A stretch of DNA of 64,000 nucleotides from the NCBI GenBank assembly GCA_037953745.1, contig JBAKBP010003087.1, positions 1-64,000 on the forward strand. Reading direction: 5' to 3'. The position numbers and the translations under genes were made by a program. Below the pieces are notes generated by a model that worked only from the letters and a program-made list of their open reading frames with translations, made no database searches and was not told where the DNA came from. Origin of the DNA: Lithodes maja (Eukaryota > Arthropoda > Malacostraca > Decapoda > Lithodidae). This document shows, piece after piece, positions 1 through 10,365 of this stretch; within the stretch, counting starts at the first letter, position 1; every line of letters starts with the position of its first letter.

Positions 1-2534
1 GTAAGCAGTTGTAGTGTCTTAAGTCTTTCCTCATATGTCAACTCCTTCAATCTTGGGATCATCTTCGTTGCTATCCTTTGGACTTTCTCTAATTTGTTTA
101 TATGTTTTTTCAAATGTGGTGACCATATCACTGCTGCATATTCTAATCTTGGTCTTATCATAGTCATTATCAATTTTCTTAACATTTCTTCATCCAAATA
201 GTTAAATGCCACTCTCATATTGGTTATTATTCCATATGCTCCTCCAATGATCATGTTAATATGCTTCTCCGGGGATAGATCATCTTGTATTATCACTCCA
301 AGGTCCTTCTCATGCCGTGTTTTGCCGATTATTTCAGTTCCTAATTTGTACACCCAGCTTGGCCTTATCTCACTTGTTCCCACTTCCAAAACATGACACT
401 TTTCTGCATTGAAACTCATTTTCCAGGTTTGGCTCCATCTGTGCAACTCATCTAGGTCCTTTTGAAGATCCTGACAACTTTCTATACAAGTGACATTCTT
501 CATGATCTTAGCGTCATCCGCAAACATATTCATATGACTATTCAAGTTTTCTGGCATGTCGTTTACATAAAGTAGGAACATTATCGGACCCAACACTGAT
601 CCCTGTGGTACTCCGCTCGTCACACTCCTCCACTGTGAATATTCGTCTCGTATCGTGGTCCTCATTTCTCTTCCTATTAAAAAGTTTTCCATCCATTTTA
701 ACATCCTACCATGTACACCTCCAACAACCTGCAATTTCCACAATAACCTTTTGTGAGGCACCCTGTCAAAGGCCTTTTTCAGGTCCAGGTAAACACAGTC
801 AACCCATCCCTCTCTCTCCTGTGTAACATCTACAACTCTGCTATAAAAGCTTAATAAATTAGATACACAAGATCTCCCTTCCCTGAATCCAAATTGTTTC
901 TCGCTAAGCACCCCCTGTCCCTCAATGAAGTGTGTCCACTTTTTCCTTATAATTTTCTCACAAATTTTACAAACAATGCTGGTGAGGGACACCGGTCTGT
1001 AGTTAAGCGGATTTTCTCTGTCTCCTCCTTTGTAAATTGGTACTATGTTAGCTCTCTTCCATTCCACTGGCAGGTCTCCCTCATTCAGTGAAGATTTGAT
1101 GATTTCATAGATTGGTTCCACTAACTCTTCCGCACATTCTTTGAGGATCCATCCAGCCACTCCATCTGGTCCCATTGATTTCCTCACGTCCAAATCCTGC
1201 ATCAATTTCAGCACTTCACTTTTTGTCACTTTCATTTCAGGCATCTGTGGTGTTCTCATTTCTCTATTAGGTTCTATAAACTCCTCCTCTTTTACAAACA
1301 CTGACTGAAGCTTTTCATTCATAACTTCACACAATTCTTTATCTTTCTCATAGCTGTTTGTTCCAACTCTTAGTCTGACAATACCTTCTTTTGTTTTTAT
1401 TTTTCCATTTACAAATCTATAAAATAGTTTTGGCTCATTTTTGCACTTCTCTACAATATTCCTTTCATATTTATATTGTTCCTCGCGTCGTATCTTTACG
1501 TATTCATTTCTTTTCTCCTTGTACTTATTCCAGTTATTTTCACTATGTCTCTTCCGTGCTATATTCCAGGCTCGGTTTCTTCTATCCTGTGCCTTACTAC
1601 ATCTTATATTGAACCATTCTTTTTCCTTCTTTACCCCTGATTGGAACCTTGGGACATATTTGTGTATCCCTTCTTCATATACTTTCAGGAAAAGTCTATA
1701 TTTGTCTTGAACCATTTCCAGGCTTTCTAGTTCCTTCCAATTTATACTTTGGAAATAATGTTTCAATGATTTAAAATCAGTTTTAGCATAATTGTATCTA
1801 TTTATTTTATGTCCTTCCTTTCTCTCCTCATTTTTCCCCAAATCCATCTCCATTTCTAATATCTTGTGATCACTTTTTCCCAAGGGACAACGATAATTTA
1901 TCTTTCTAACATCATGTGGATCACTGGTGAAGACTAGGTCCAGCCTGGATGGTTCATCCATCCCTCTGATTCGTGTGTTTTCTCTAACATGTTGTGTTAA
2001 CATGTTTTCTGTTACTAGATTCAATAATTTACTGCCCCAAGATTCATTATTATTTCCCGCATCTAACCCTTCCCAATTGACTTCCTTACAATTGAAATCA
2101 CCTGTTAATAATAATTTATTTCTCCTATTAAAAAGTATTTTTAGTGCATCTAGAGATTCCGTGATTAGTTGATCATATTTATCCCGCTTCCATGCTCTAG
2201 TTTGTGGTGGTATATAAGCCACTGCTATATCAGTTGCTTTGTTGTCCTTGTCTTTTATTGTCACTGCTATAATTTCTGATCTATTATTGCCTAGGTTAAT
2301 CTCACTTGCTTCTATATTTCTGTCAGTCATTATTAACACTCCACCGCCCACTTTTCCTTCTCTATCTTTTCTCCACACATTGTACCCTTCCCATCCCAAC
2401 ACTCCCAATTCAGTACCACCTCTCAACTTTGTTTCTGCTAAGCACATAATATGTGGTTTATATTTCTCAATATAGTCATTCAATTCTAATTTCTTAGACA
2501 GCAAGCCATCCACATTACTATACATCAGCTTCAT
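1..2534 (-). CDS. CR1-A ORF2: endonuclease and reverse transcriptase (partial)
   Basis: This frame starts at the ATG at 2534 (MKLMYSNVDG...) and stays open to the window edge, at least 844 codons, so its C-terminus lies outside. The N-terminal part is an apurinic-like endonuclease, with the SNVDGL start and a CLAETKLRG motif. The RT part has TSGVPQGSVLGP near 590-625 and the catalytic box FADD at 512-523, followed by MSFNAEKC and, at the window edge, the CR1-like tail TYEERLKTLQLL. The protein would nick target DNA and copy its own RNA (target-primed reverse transcription). I saw no stop or frameshift, so this copy may encode a functional enzyme. It begins 53 bases after the ORF1 stop. The clade is assigned by motif memory only. 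Confidence 0.8.
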   Translation of the reverse strand, partial: MKLMYSNVDGLLSKKLELNDYIEKYKPHIMCLAETKLRGGTELGVLGWEGYNVWRKDREGKVGGGVLIMTDRNIEASEINLGNNRSEIIAVTIKDKDNKATDIAVAYIPPQTRAWKRDKYDQLITESLDALKILFNRRNKLLLTGDFNCKEVNWEGLDAGNNNESWGSKLLNLVTENMLTQHVRENTRIRGMDEPSRLDLVFTSDPHDVRKINYRCPLGKSDHKILEMEMDLGKNEERKEGHKINRYNYAKTDFKSLKHYFQSINWKELESLEMVQDKYRLFLKVYEEGIHKYVPRFQSGVKKEKEWFNIRCSKAQDRRNRAWNIARKRHSENNWNKYKEKRNEYVKIRREEQYKYERNIVEKCKNEPKLFYRFVNGKIKTKEGIVRLRVGTNSYEKDKELCEVMNEKLQSVFVKEEEFIEPNREMRTPQMPEMKVTKSEVLKLMQDLDVRKSMGPDGVAGWILKECAEELVEPIYEIIKSSLNEGDLPVEWKRANIVPIYKGGDRENPLNYRPVSLTSIVCKICEKIIRKKWTHFIEGQGVLSEKQFGFREGRSCVSNLLSFYSRVVDVTQEREGWVDCVYLDLKKAFDRVPHKRLLWKLQVVGGVHGRMLKWMENFLIGREMRTTIRDEYSQWRSVTSGVPQGSVLGPIMFLLYVNDMPENLNSHMNMFADDAKIMKNVTCIESCQDLQKDLDELHRWSQTWKMSFNAEKCHVLEVGTSEIRPSWVYKLGTEIIGKTRHEKDLGVIIQDDLSPEKHINMIIGGAYGIITNMRVAFNYLDEEMLRKLIMTMIRPRLEYAAVIWSPHLKKHINKLEKVQRIATKMIPRLKELTYEERLKTLQLL

Positions 2535-2587
2535 CTCCCCCCTTCTTACACCTTTCTTTTTTTCTCTTTCCCTAATATTCCCAGACT

Positions 2588-3303
2588 CTACTCCCCCCCC
2601 GCTTCCACTCCACCTTCTCTCCCTTGCTCCCCCGTGCTCTCCACCTGCCCTGTTCCTCTCACTTGTTCCTGGTTTACACCAGTCTCTCCCTCCTGTCCTT
2701 CGGTACTGGTACTCGCTTCCCCTGTCCGACCGTTCATCCCTAAGTTCTCTGTTTGCCCCTCCGTCTTCCTCTGTGGGCTTTTGATGAACCATTTCCTCTT
2801 CTTCGTTCCTACCAGTCTCCAATAAAAAAAATCCACTTCTTGTTCTGTTCTTTTGGCATTCAATTCCTTCACCTCATCCCTCAAACTTTTCATTTTGTTT
2901 CTTTCATCTAAGTCCAAGTCTTTTTCGATGTAAATATGCTTCAGACAATCCTTATCTTTCAACCTCCATTTATTATTCATGATTTCCTCTACTATTCCTA
3001 CTGTGCGAAACTGCACTTTCATTGGCCTAGACAAGCTAGACTCTTGTTTATATTTTCCAATTCTATGCATGTCTTCAATTTCATTCTCCCACTCTCTCAC
3101 ACCCTCGTCCACTACCTGTAGAATCTCCCTCACTCGGTCTCTCTCTATCCCACTTCTCTCCTCTCTCTTTACATTGTGTTTCTCCTTATCTCCTCTTATC
3201 ACAATACATTTCCTTCTTCCAGCAGTCTCCCTCACTAGATTTTCCTTCTGTCTAATTACCTTAACTACATCCTTTTCAAAGTTACCTCCCTGCCTATGTA
3301 TCT
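2588..3303 (-). CDS. CR1-A ORF1 protein, 5'-truncated
   Basis: The ATG-to-stop frame is 215 codons (2588-3235), but the same frame stays open upstream to about 3303, where unrelated sequence begins, so the true start is missing. The protein is basic. It has a central conserved block (MKVQFRTVGIVEEIMNNKWR), an FFYWRL...KKRKWF block, and a low-complexity Gly/Glu/Thr tail. The same blocks recur in the ORF1 of the plus-strand element at 26785, so the two elements are related. ORF1 proteins of this kind bind element RNA. No zinc knuckle or esterase domain is visible. The role is inferred from position upstream of ORF2 and from the shared blocks. Confidence 0.7.
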
Positions 3304-3780
3304 GTTACATGGACGGCAAGTGACGAGGACCTCTTCAAACTAAGAGCTGTGGAGATGAGCTTTTTCAGAATGGCAGCTGGCATGAATAGGCTAGATGGGC
3401 CAAGTAATAGGGAAGTGTACGAGTCCTTTGGAATGGAAGAGCAGGCTTTGGGCATTGATTGTGGTGTGGTTGAGTGGATAAAGAGAAGTACTTTGAGGTG
3501 GTATGGTCATGTTCAGAGAATGGATGAAGACAGAATGCCAAGAAAGATATATGGGAGTCAGGTGAGTGGAACCGCTAGTAGTGGAAGACCACCTATGGTA
3601 TGGGAAAAGAAAGTGGAAAAATATATTGAAGAAAAACTTCCACGTAGTGGAAGGGGCATTGTGGCACGGGCAAAGGAGGCATGTCTTGACAAAGTAGCTT
3701 GGAGACGTTTCTGTCATGGCCATCCTCTAGTGGGGGTTTCCCAGGGGGAAGCAAGGCGTCGGAGATGATGATGATGATGA
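3303..3780 (+). pseudogene. 3' fragment of an RTE-like non-LTR retrotransposon
   Basis: Only the C-terminal end of a reverse transcriptase is present. The open frame runs from about 3303 and includes LRAVEMSFFRMAAGMNR and STLRWYGHVQRMDEDRMP, followed by GRPPMVWEKKVEKY and the WRRF region, with a stop at 3766-3768. A GAT microsatellite follows directly (about 3762-3780), the kind of short simple-repeat tail seen on RTE-type elements. It is a 5'-truncated insertion abutting CR1-A on the left and CR1-B on the right. RTE assignment is tentative, since CR1 and L2 elements share this C-terminal motif. Confidence 0.65.
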
Positions 3781-3781
3781 T
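3762..3781 (+). repeat. (GAT)n tail of the non-LTR fragment
   Basis: Six or so GAT units directly follow the stop codon of the RT fragment. This is the expected 3' simple-repeat tail and marks the insertion boundary with CR1-B. Confidence 0.8.
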
Positions 3782-3838
3782 TAAAGGAAATAGATTTAAT
3801 TCTCTAAGACGCTCTTCGTATGGTTTGTTCTTTAGGCT
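3781..3838 (-). pseudogene. CR1-B ORF2, C-terminal piece beyond the jockey insertion
   Basis: On the minus strand this reads SLKNKPYEERLRELNLFP, the conserved tail of a CR1 reverse transcriptase. It is the direct continuation of the frame that ends at 7155 on the far side of the jockey-like insertion. The shared bases AGGCT at 3834-3838 and 7150-7154 are the target-site duplication. The remaining C-terminal residues are cut off by the RTE-like fragment. Confidence 0.8.
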
Positions 3839-6800
3839 TCATGGGGAGATTGTAGGCACCAATCGATCAGGGCTAGACCCAGGTGAGGTTATAGGCATGT
3901 GATAAAGAGTCGCTGGAACTCCTGTTTCATTTGCTTGGCCTCTCTTACTGATTTTCTTTGTGCCTCATTTACACTGAGAGCAATCCAGCTAGCTCTCACA
4001 AACACCTCCTCCTCCTATCCACTTCACTACACTAAACATGCACACCACACTTCATTCCTCCACACCAAAATTAAAAAAACACTATGATCAATTTTAGCCC
4101 AGCCTCGGAGTCCCCAGGGGGGGGGACCATAAATGCCCCCTCACCCGACCGACCATCCCCTGACGACCCCACACAATTACCTGGACCTCGGCCTGTTACT
4201 CTTTCTATTAATTTCTGCAACATTCGCGGACTTTCCTCTAACTTTCACTCTGTTGAGCACCATCTCTCCTCCTACAAACCTGATCTTCTCTTCCTCACCG
4301 AAACCCAGGTTTCTGTAGCAACATCCAGCAACCCCTTTTCTGTATCCTCCTACTTTCTCTATCCTAGTTTCAAAGCCAATGGCGGATGTTGTGCATATGT
4401 GCACAACAAACTCACTTGCTCTCGTGTTCCCGATTTCGACTCCTCTGAATTCTCAACTTTATGGCTCAAACTTTCCTGTCATTCTCTTACTAAATATTTC
4501 TGTGCTGTCTATCTTTCCCCTAACTCTACCAACTTTCCTAAATTCTTTGACTATCTAAACTCTACAGTGGAACACATTCTATCCATTTCTCCTTTCTCAG
4601 AAATCTCCATCTTAGGAGATTTCAACGTTCACCACCGCCAATGGCTCTCCTCTCACACTACTGATCCACCTGGTGAACAAGCCTACGTCTTTTCTATCCT
4701 AAATGACCTAGAGCAGTTAGTTCAGCAACCCACCCGTATCCCGGATCGCATCGGAGATCGGCCCAACATTCTTGACCTGTTTCTAACTTCTAACCCTTCT
4801 TCTTATACTGTCGATCTTTTCTCTCCTTTGGGCTCCTCCGACCATAAACTTATCTCTGTCACCTGTCCTATCTCTCCAGTACAGCCACCCGATCCTCCTA
4901 GCCGGCGGCGCTTGTGGCACTTTGGCGCTGCCGACTGGGAGGCTCTTCGGCAGTACTTCTTTGATTTCCCATGGAATGATTTCTGCTTCCATGGCCGGGG
5001 ACCCTCGGAGAGTGCTGAACGCATTACCGTGGTAATCCTATCGGGCATGGAAGCATACATTCCATTCTCTTTCTCTCAGACTAATGCTAAAAAATCTTGG
5101 TTTACTCACGCCTGTTCTACTGCTGTCCGCAATAAGGAGGAAGCATTCAAACGGTACCGACGCCTTAAAACTCAAGACTCTCATTCTTCATATGTTTCTG
5201 CCCGGAATCAAGCCAAATCTGTTCTTCGACTTGCCAAACACTCTTTCATCAATAATAAATGCACTGAACTATCCAACTCTAGCTCTTCCCAAGCTTTCTG
5301 GCATCTAGCCAAAAACCTCTCCAACAATTTCTCTTCCTCGTCTTTCCCTCCCCTTTCCCACTCTGATGGCACAACCATCACTTCTTCCTCTGACAAAACT
5401 AAACTCTTCGCTCAAACTTTTGCTAGAAACTCCACCTTGGATGATTCCGGTGCTATTCCTCCCTCTCCGCCCTCCTCTCTCTTACTTATGCCTAATATCC
5501 TAATCTCTTCTAAAGATGTACTTTCTACCCTCTCTGGGCTTAACACTAATAAGGCGTACGGTCCGGACGGTGTTCCTCCTGTTGTTCTCAAAAACTGTGC
5601 TTCCGTGCTGACTCCCTGCCTAGGCAAACTCTTTCGTCTCTGTCTATCCTCTAACGTCTTCCCTTCATGCTGGAAGTTTGCTCACATTCAACCTGTCCCA
5701 AAGAAGGGTGACCGCTCTCAACCCTCCAACTATCGTCCAATTGCTCTTATCTCTTGTCTTTCTAAAGTTTTTGAAACTATTCTTGCTTCCAAATTTCTTA
5801 AGCATTTCTCTTCTCATAATCTGCTCTCAGATCGCCAGTATGGCTTCCTTAAGGGTCGCTCTACTGGTGATCTTCTTTCATATCTTACTAACTCTTGGTC
5901 ATCCTCCTTTCGGGACTTCGGTGAGACTTTTTCTATTGCACTAGACATATCGAAAGCCTTCGATAGAGTCTGGCATAAATCTTTAATTTCTAAACTACCC
6001 TCCTTCGGTTTCTATCCCTCCATCTGTGCCTTTGTCTCTAATTTCCTTTCCGGCCGTTCCATAGCTGCGGTTGTGGACGGCCATTGTTCACTTCCTCACC
6101 CTATAAACTCCGGTGTTCCTCAGGGCTCTGTCCTATCTCCTATTCTCTTTCTAATTTTTATAAATGATCTCCTTAACTGTACCTTAATTCCCATCCATTC
6201 ATACGCAGACGACTCAACCTTACACTACTCCATTAGTTTTTCAGAACGCCCCAGCCAGCAATCCCTCAACGACAAACGTAATGAAGCCATAGAACTCTTA
6301 AATTCTGATCTAAATACTATTTCCAATTGGGGCAGAGAAAACCTTGTTAACTTTAATGCTTCCAAAACCCAATTTCTCCATCTATCTACCCGTCAGGATC
6401 TCCCAGCGGACTATCCCTTATTCTTCAACAATACAAAAATCAACCTTTCATCTTCTCTCAATATTCTTGGTGTCTCTTTTTCTTCTGCTCTCATTTGGAA
6501 GGACCATATTACCAGTCTTGCTAAGGCAGCCTCCCAGAAACTGGGTGTGCTCAACCGCCTTAGGGGGTTCTTTTCCCCTGCACAGCTTCTTGCTCTGTAC
6601 AGGGGCATAGTGCGCCCTTGTATTGAGTATTGTTCACATGTGTGGGGAGGTTCCTCTCACACCGCTCTCCTAGACAAAGTTGAAAGGAAGGCCTTTCGTA
6701 TCATTAACTCCCGTCCACTCACCAACTCTCTGCAATCTCTCTGTCTCCGCCGCAATGTTGCATCTCTCTCGCTATTCTATCGCTACTATAATAATCAGTG

Positions 6801-7149
6801 TTCCTCAGAGCTATCCCAGTGCATACCACCTCCTTTACGTAGGGCACGTGGTACCCGTCTTGCAACTCAATCCCACCCCTACTCTGTGCAACTCTCCAAC
6901 CCAAGAGTGAAACGTTACTCTCAAACTTTCTTCTACTCAACATCTGAGCTCTGGAACTCTCTCCCAGAATCAGTCTTTCCCTCTTCCTATGACTTAAATT
7001 GCTTCAAACTCCGTGTGTCCAGGCATTTTGGCTCAAACGTCCCTTGATTTTGGCCCTGTCACTCTTTCAACTATGGGGGAGGCACTCGCTATAGGCAGTT
7101 ATGCCTTTTGCCTCCCTCAATCACATAGAAAAAAAAAAAAAAAAAAAAA
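3839..7149 (+). mobile_element. Full-length jockey-like non-LTR retrotransposon inserted in CR1-B
   Basis: The unit has a 245-bp 5' leader, one 987-codon ORF, an 80-bp 3' UTR and a 22-base poly(A) tract (7129-7150). It is flanked by AGGCT on both sides, one A being ambiguous with the tail. The host CR1 frame continues exactly across the removed insert. A 62-codon frame (3899-4087) in the leader overlaps the main start as ATGA. It may be chance, or a remnant or short ORF1 read by termination-reinitiation. Its intact ORF, tail and duplication point to a recent insertion. The type (3' end with GGCAGTTATGCC) resembles elements common in decapods, which is my recollection rather than a search. Confidence 0.88.
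4084..7047 (+). CDS. Jockey-like endonuclease/reverse transcriptase, intact
   Basis: This 987-residue protein is uninterrupted. The endonuclease domain covers about residues 45-270: NFCNIRGL near 47, LFLTETQ near 74, ILGDFNVHH with Asp179, and GSSDHKLISV near 250. The RT domain covers about residues 480-760: KAYGPDGVPP, NYRPIALIS, ALDISKAFDRVWH, NSGVPQGSVLSP, and the catalytic YADD at 707-710. The C-terminus ends FKLRVSRHFGSNVP, typical of this group. All key residues expected for nicking and target-primed reverse transcription appear present. No separate ORF1 with zinc knuckles is seen upstream, so it is either an ORF2-only element or relies on another RNA-binding protein. Confidence 0.9.
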   Translation: MINFSPASESPGGGTINAPSPDRPSPDDPTQLPGPRPVTLSINFCNIRGLSSNFHSVEHHLSSYKPDLLFLTETQVSVATSSNPFSVSSYFLYPSFKANGGCCAYVHNKLTCSRVPDFDSSEFSTLWLKLSCHSLTKYFCAVYLSPNSTNFPKFFDYLNSTVEHILSISPFSEISILGDFNVHHRQWLSSHTTDPPGEQAYVFSILNDLEQLVQQPTRIPDRIGDRPNILDLFLTSNPSSYTVDLFSPLGSSDHKLISVTCPISPVQPPDPPSRRRLWHFGAADWEALRQYFFDFPWNDFCFHGRGPSESAERITVVILSGMEAYIPFSFSQTNAKKSWFTHACSTAVRNKEEAFKRYRRLKTQDSHSSYVSARNQAKSVLRLAKHSFINNKCTELSNSSSSQAFWHLAKNLSNNFSSSSFPPLSHSDGTTITSSSDKTKLFAQTFARNSTLDDSGAIPPSPPSSLLLMPNILISSKDVLSTLSGLNTNKAYGPDGVPPVVLKNCASVLTPCLGKLFRLCLSSNVFPSCWKFAHIQPVPKKGDRSQPSNYRPIALISCLSKVFETILASKFLKHFSSHNLLSDRQYGFLKGRSTGDLLSYLTNSWSSSFRDFGETFSIALDISKAFDRVWHKSLISKLPSFGFYPSICAFVSNFLSGRSIAAVVDGHCSLPHPINSGVPQGSVLSPILFLIFINDLLNCTLIPIHSYADDSTLHYSISFSERPSQQSLNDKRNEAIELLNSDLNTISNWGRENLVNFNASKTQFLHLSTRQDLPADYPLFFNNTKINLSSSLNILGVSFSSALIWKDHITSLAKAASQKLGVLNRLRGFFSPAQLLALYRGIVRPCIEYCSHVWGGSSHTALLDKVERKAFRIINSRPLTNSLQSLCLRRNVASLSLFYRYYNNQCSSELSQCIPPPLRRARGTRLATQSHPYSVQLSNPRVKRYSQTFFYSTSELWNSLPESVFPSSYDLNCFKLRVSRHFGSNVP

Positions 7150-7150
7150 A

Positions 7151-9668
7151 GGCTAGGTATCATTTTGGTAACTCTACGTTGAACTCGTTCTAGCTTGTTT
7201 TTATCTTTTTGGTAATAAGGGCACCAGGATTGAACGCAGTATTCCAGAAGAGGGCGGACTAAGGAATTGTAAAGGGTTAGGGTAACTTCTTTGGATTTAT
7301 GCTCAAATGACCTGCCTATAAAGCCAATTATTTTGTTTGCCTTCTTAACAAACTTCTGAACATTGTTGACTCGGTTTTAGGTTACTCGATATTGTTACTC
7401 CCAGATCGGTTTCTCTGTTTACATTCGCTGAGTGCCATTCATCGAATAGTTTGCTTTCTCATTTAGGTATCCGATATGTAGTACTTTACATTTATCCGCA
7501 TTGAAACTCATTTGCCAAATTTGGGCCCAACATGACAATTTATCTAGATTGTGTTGCATATCGTCAACTTGTTCTTTTGAGAGTACGCTATTTGCAATTT
7601 TTGTATCGTCAGCAAATTTTGAGATTGTACAGGTGAGACCCTCATCTATGTCGTTGATGTAAATTAGAAAGAAAATTGGTCCTAGTACCGATCCCTGGGG
7701 TACCCCGCTACTTACATTGGTCCATTTTGATGCCTTACCGTTTATGACTACTCTTTGCTTTCTGTCGCTGAGCCAATTTTCTATCCATTTCAACACACCG
7801 TCTTGTATTCCATGCGCTTTTAGTTTTAGCAGTAAACGTTTGTGGGGAACTTTGTCAAAGGCCTTTTGAAAATCAAGGTATATAATATCTACAGCTTTAC
7901 TCTCATCGTAGAGGTTGAGGATATCGTGGAAGAAGTCTAAGAGGTTTGTTAAACAGGAACGTGTTTTACGAAAGCCGTGTTGAGTATCTTTAAGTATGTT
8001 ATTTTCCTCTAAGTGATTTACGAGTCTGTCTCGTATGACCGTTTCTAGCATTTTACATACAACTGAGGTTAAGCTAATTGGACGATAGTTACTGGATAGG
8101 GATTTGCTGCCTTTTTTGAATATCGGTGTTACGTTGGCTAGCTTCCACTGATCGGGCATAGTTCCAGACTGCAAGGATTTATTGAATAGTAATGTCAGTG
8201 GTTTAGAGAGCTCATCCTTAGCTTCCTTTAGAACTCTAGGCGAGATTGTATCAGGTCCAGGCGTTTTATTTACCTTGAGTTTATCTAAACAATTCAATAT
8301 TTCTCTCTCTGTAACGGTGATATTGCTTAAAACATCTGAATTATCAATCTGAATCGGCGATGGTGTAGGGATATCACTGAGGTCTTCTGTTGTAAAAACT
8401 GATGCAAAGAAGGTATTGAGGGCATTACTCATTTGTTCTTCGTCTTTGGTGTATTCTCCATTTTCATCGACTAACGGTCCAACAGTTGAAGTAACTACTT
8501 TTTTCTTTCTGATATAACTATAGAATTCTTTCGGGTTTGTTTTACTTTGATTCGCAATATGTAACTCTAAGGTCTTTTTACTTTGCTTAATTAACTTTTT
8601 GGCTTTGCGTCGTAGCTCTACAAATTTCAGCCGTTCTTCGTCATTTTGTGAGGATTTTAATCTATCATTAGCAATTTTTTTAGCAAGCAGGCAGTTTGAA
8701 ATATCTTTATTCCACCATTTGGGCTTATTATTATGGCCTGGACGCCGAGTTTTCGATGGTATGGAGTCTTGCACTGCTTTTAGGTAAGTGGCTTCGAATA
8801 ACTTCCAAGATGTATTTATGTCGTTATTGTGAATTAAAAAGCTCCAGTCAGTTTCTTTAAACATAGCTCTAAGTTTATGGAAGTTTGCTTTCTTGAAATT
8901 AGGGACTTTTTCGATGCTACTATTTGGTTCGTTACTAGTAAACTTTAAAGTGAAAGTTATCGTATGATGGTCGCTGTTACTGAATTCATCACCAACATTC
9001 AAATTCTCTATTAATTCTTCTTTTGTTGCAAGTACAATGTCAAGAACGTTATTACCACGGGTCGGCGTTCCAACAAATTGATAAAGCGAACTCTCTTGCA
9101 AGTTCGTATACAAGTCATGTCCGGAGTGTGAAGTAAGAGTATCGCCCCACTTGGTCACAGGTAAATTAAAGTCACCAAAAATTACGGTATCTTGTGAGTT
9201 GCTTACATCTGCAATTTGTTCGTAAATTTCTCGGTCAGTTTGCACTGATTGAGCTGGAGGTCTGTATATTCATGCAAGTATTATTTTGGTACCTTTATTA
9301 TTCTTTATTAGCACAAAAGATGCGTCGACGTTCACAATTTGAGGTTTTGACAAGAGGGTAGGGTTAAGACTTTCTTTGATATAAAGTAAAACGCCACCTC
9401 CATTTCGATTTATTCGGCTTTTCTCAAACATTACATAACCGGGAAGTGAATACTCTGCTAAAAAGTCTCTATCTTCTGTATTGAGCCAAGATTCTGTTAT
9501 GCCAATCACATCATAATTTTCTGTAAACACTAGCTCCTCTAAATCTGAAAATTTATTGCGTATGCTACGAGCGTTTGCATAGAAAACCTTTAAATTTGTT
9601 ATTTTAGAACTCACGGAACGCGCTTTATTAAGTTTTTTGGTTCTTGTCGGATCTACATTTATGTTCAT
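7151..9668 (-). pseudogene. CR1-B ORF2: endonuclease/reverse transcriptase, disrupted
   Basis: The frame starts at 9668 (MNINVDPTRT), with the endonuclease start VFYANARSIRNKFSDLEEL and GITESWL. A single in-frame TGA at 9270-9272, just before IYRPP, breaks the endonuclease. The rest (9245 to 7419) includes GDFNLPVTKW, SDHHTITFT, KTPGPDTISPRVLKEA, SLTSVVCKMLE, DFQKAFDKVPH, SSGVPQGSVLGP, the catalytic FADDTK, and MSFNADKC. A frameshift near 7425 moves the C-terminal part (RETDLGVTIS..., LEYCVQSWCPYYQKD) into another frame. It is then interrupted at 7150 by the jockey-like insertion and resumes at 3838. It is otherwise nearly full length, so it decayed recently. Confidence 0.88.
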
Positions 9669-9751
9669 GGCTGTCCTCGGTCCTCGCTGTCTCCGGTCCT
9701 TATCGCTGGTGGTCCTCGGTTGCCTCTGTTTTTTTCTTGGCGTTGGATGAT

Positions 9752-10365
9752 TTATGTCACTGCTGCTTCTTCTCGGATGGCGTTTTTTGATCCATGGCTG
9801 CGGACTGCTTCGTGTAGGAGACGACCCATGCGTGCTGAACCCACAGGGTTTAGATGAGTGCCATCCTTGCGGAACAGAGTAGGCTGGTTGTAGAAGTTGT
9901 CCCAGAGGTTGATGAATTCAACTTCTTCCCTCAGACACAAATGTTTTAGTCGGCTATTTGTGCTGAAGGCCTTGTCGTAGAATTTGTCAGGTGCGTCGAT
10001 CTTGGGGAGAATGCCTGAGATGATGATATTCCTTGACTTGTTTTTGTAGTGCTGGATCATCTTGCGATATTTCTCCATCAACTCTTCGGATCTGGTGCGC
10101 ATGACGTCCTTTGAACCAGCATGGATGACAAAAAGGGTATTTTCATTTGCATCCTTTGTGGTATCTTCGAAGGCTTCCACAATGTCGTCCAGTCCAGCTC
10201 CTGGGATGCAAAATCTTTTTCGTTGATTTGGGACTCTGTCGCAGAACTCTTCGACCTGTCCTCGTAGGATAATTCCTGTATGTGACGTTAACCACTCCGT
10301 TAGAACCGCATGGCTTGTCCTACAGTGACTCGCTAGGATCGCCAGGGCAGTGGATGGGGCTACAG
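9752..10365 (-). pseudogene. CR1-B ORF1 with SGNH/esterase-like domain, 5'-truncated
   Basis: The ATG frame is 142 codons (9752-10180), but coding similarity extends upstream in the same frame to about 10365: LAILASHCRTSHAVLTEWL..., FCDRVPNQRKRFCIPGAGLDDIVE. CR1 ORF1 proteins often carry an SGNH-hydrolase-like fold. Here the blocks FVIHAGSKDV (normally HVGTND-like) and DGTHLNPVGSARMGRLL fit the later SGNH blocks. The expected GDS-like nucleophile block is not recognisable (GIILRGQVEEF stands in its place), so the esterase is probably inactive. The stop at 9752 lies 83 bases before ORF2. Confidence 0.7.
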
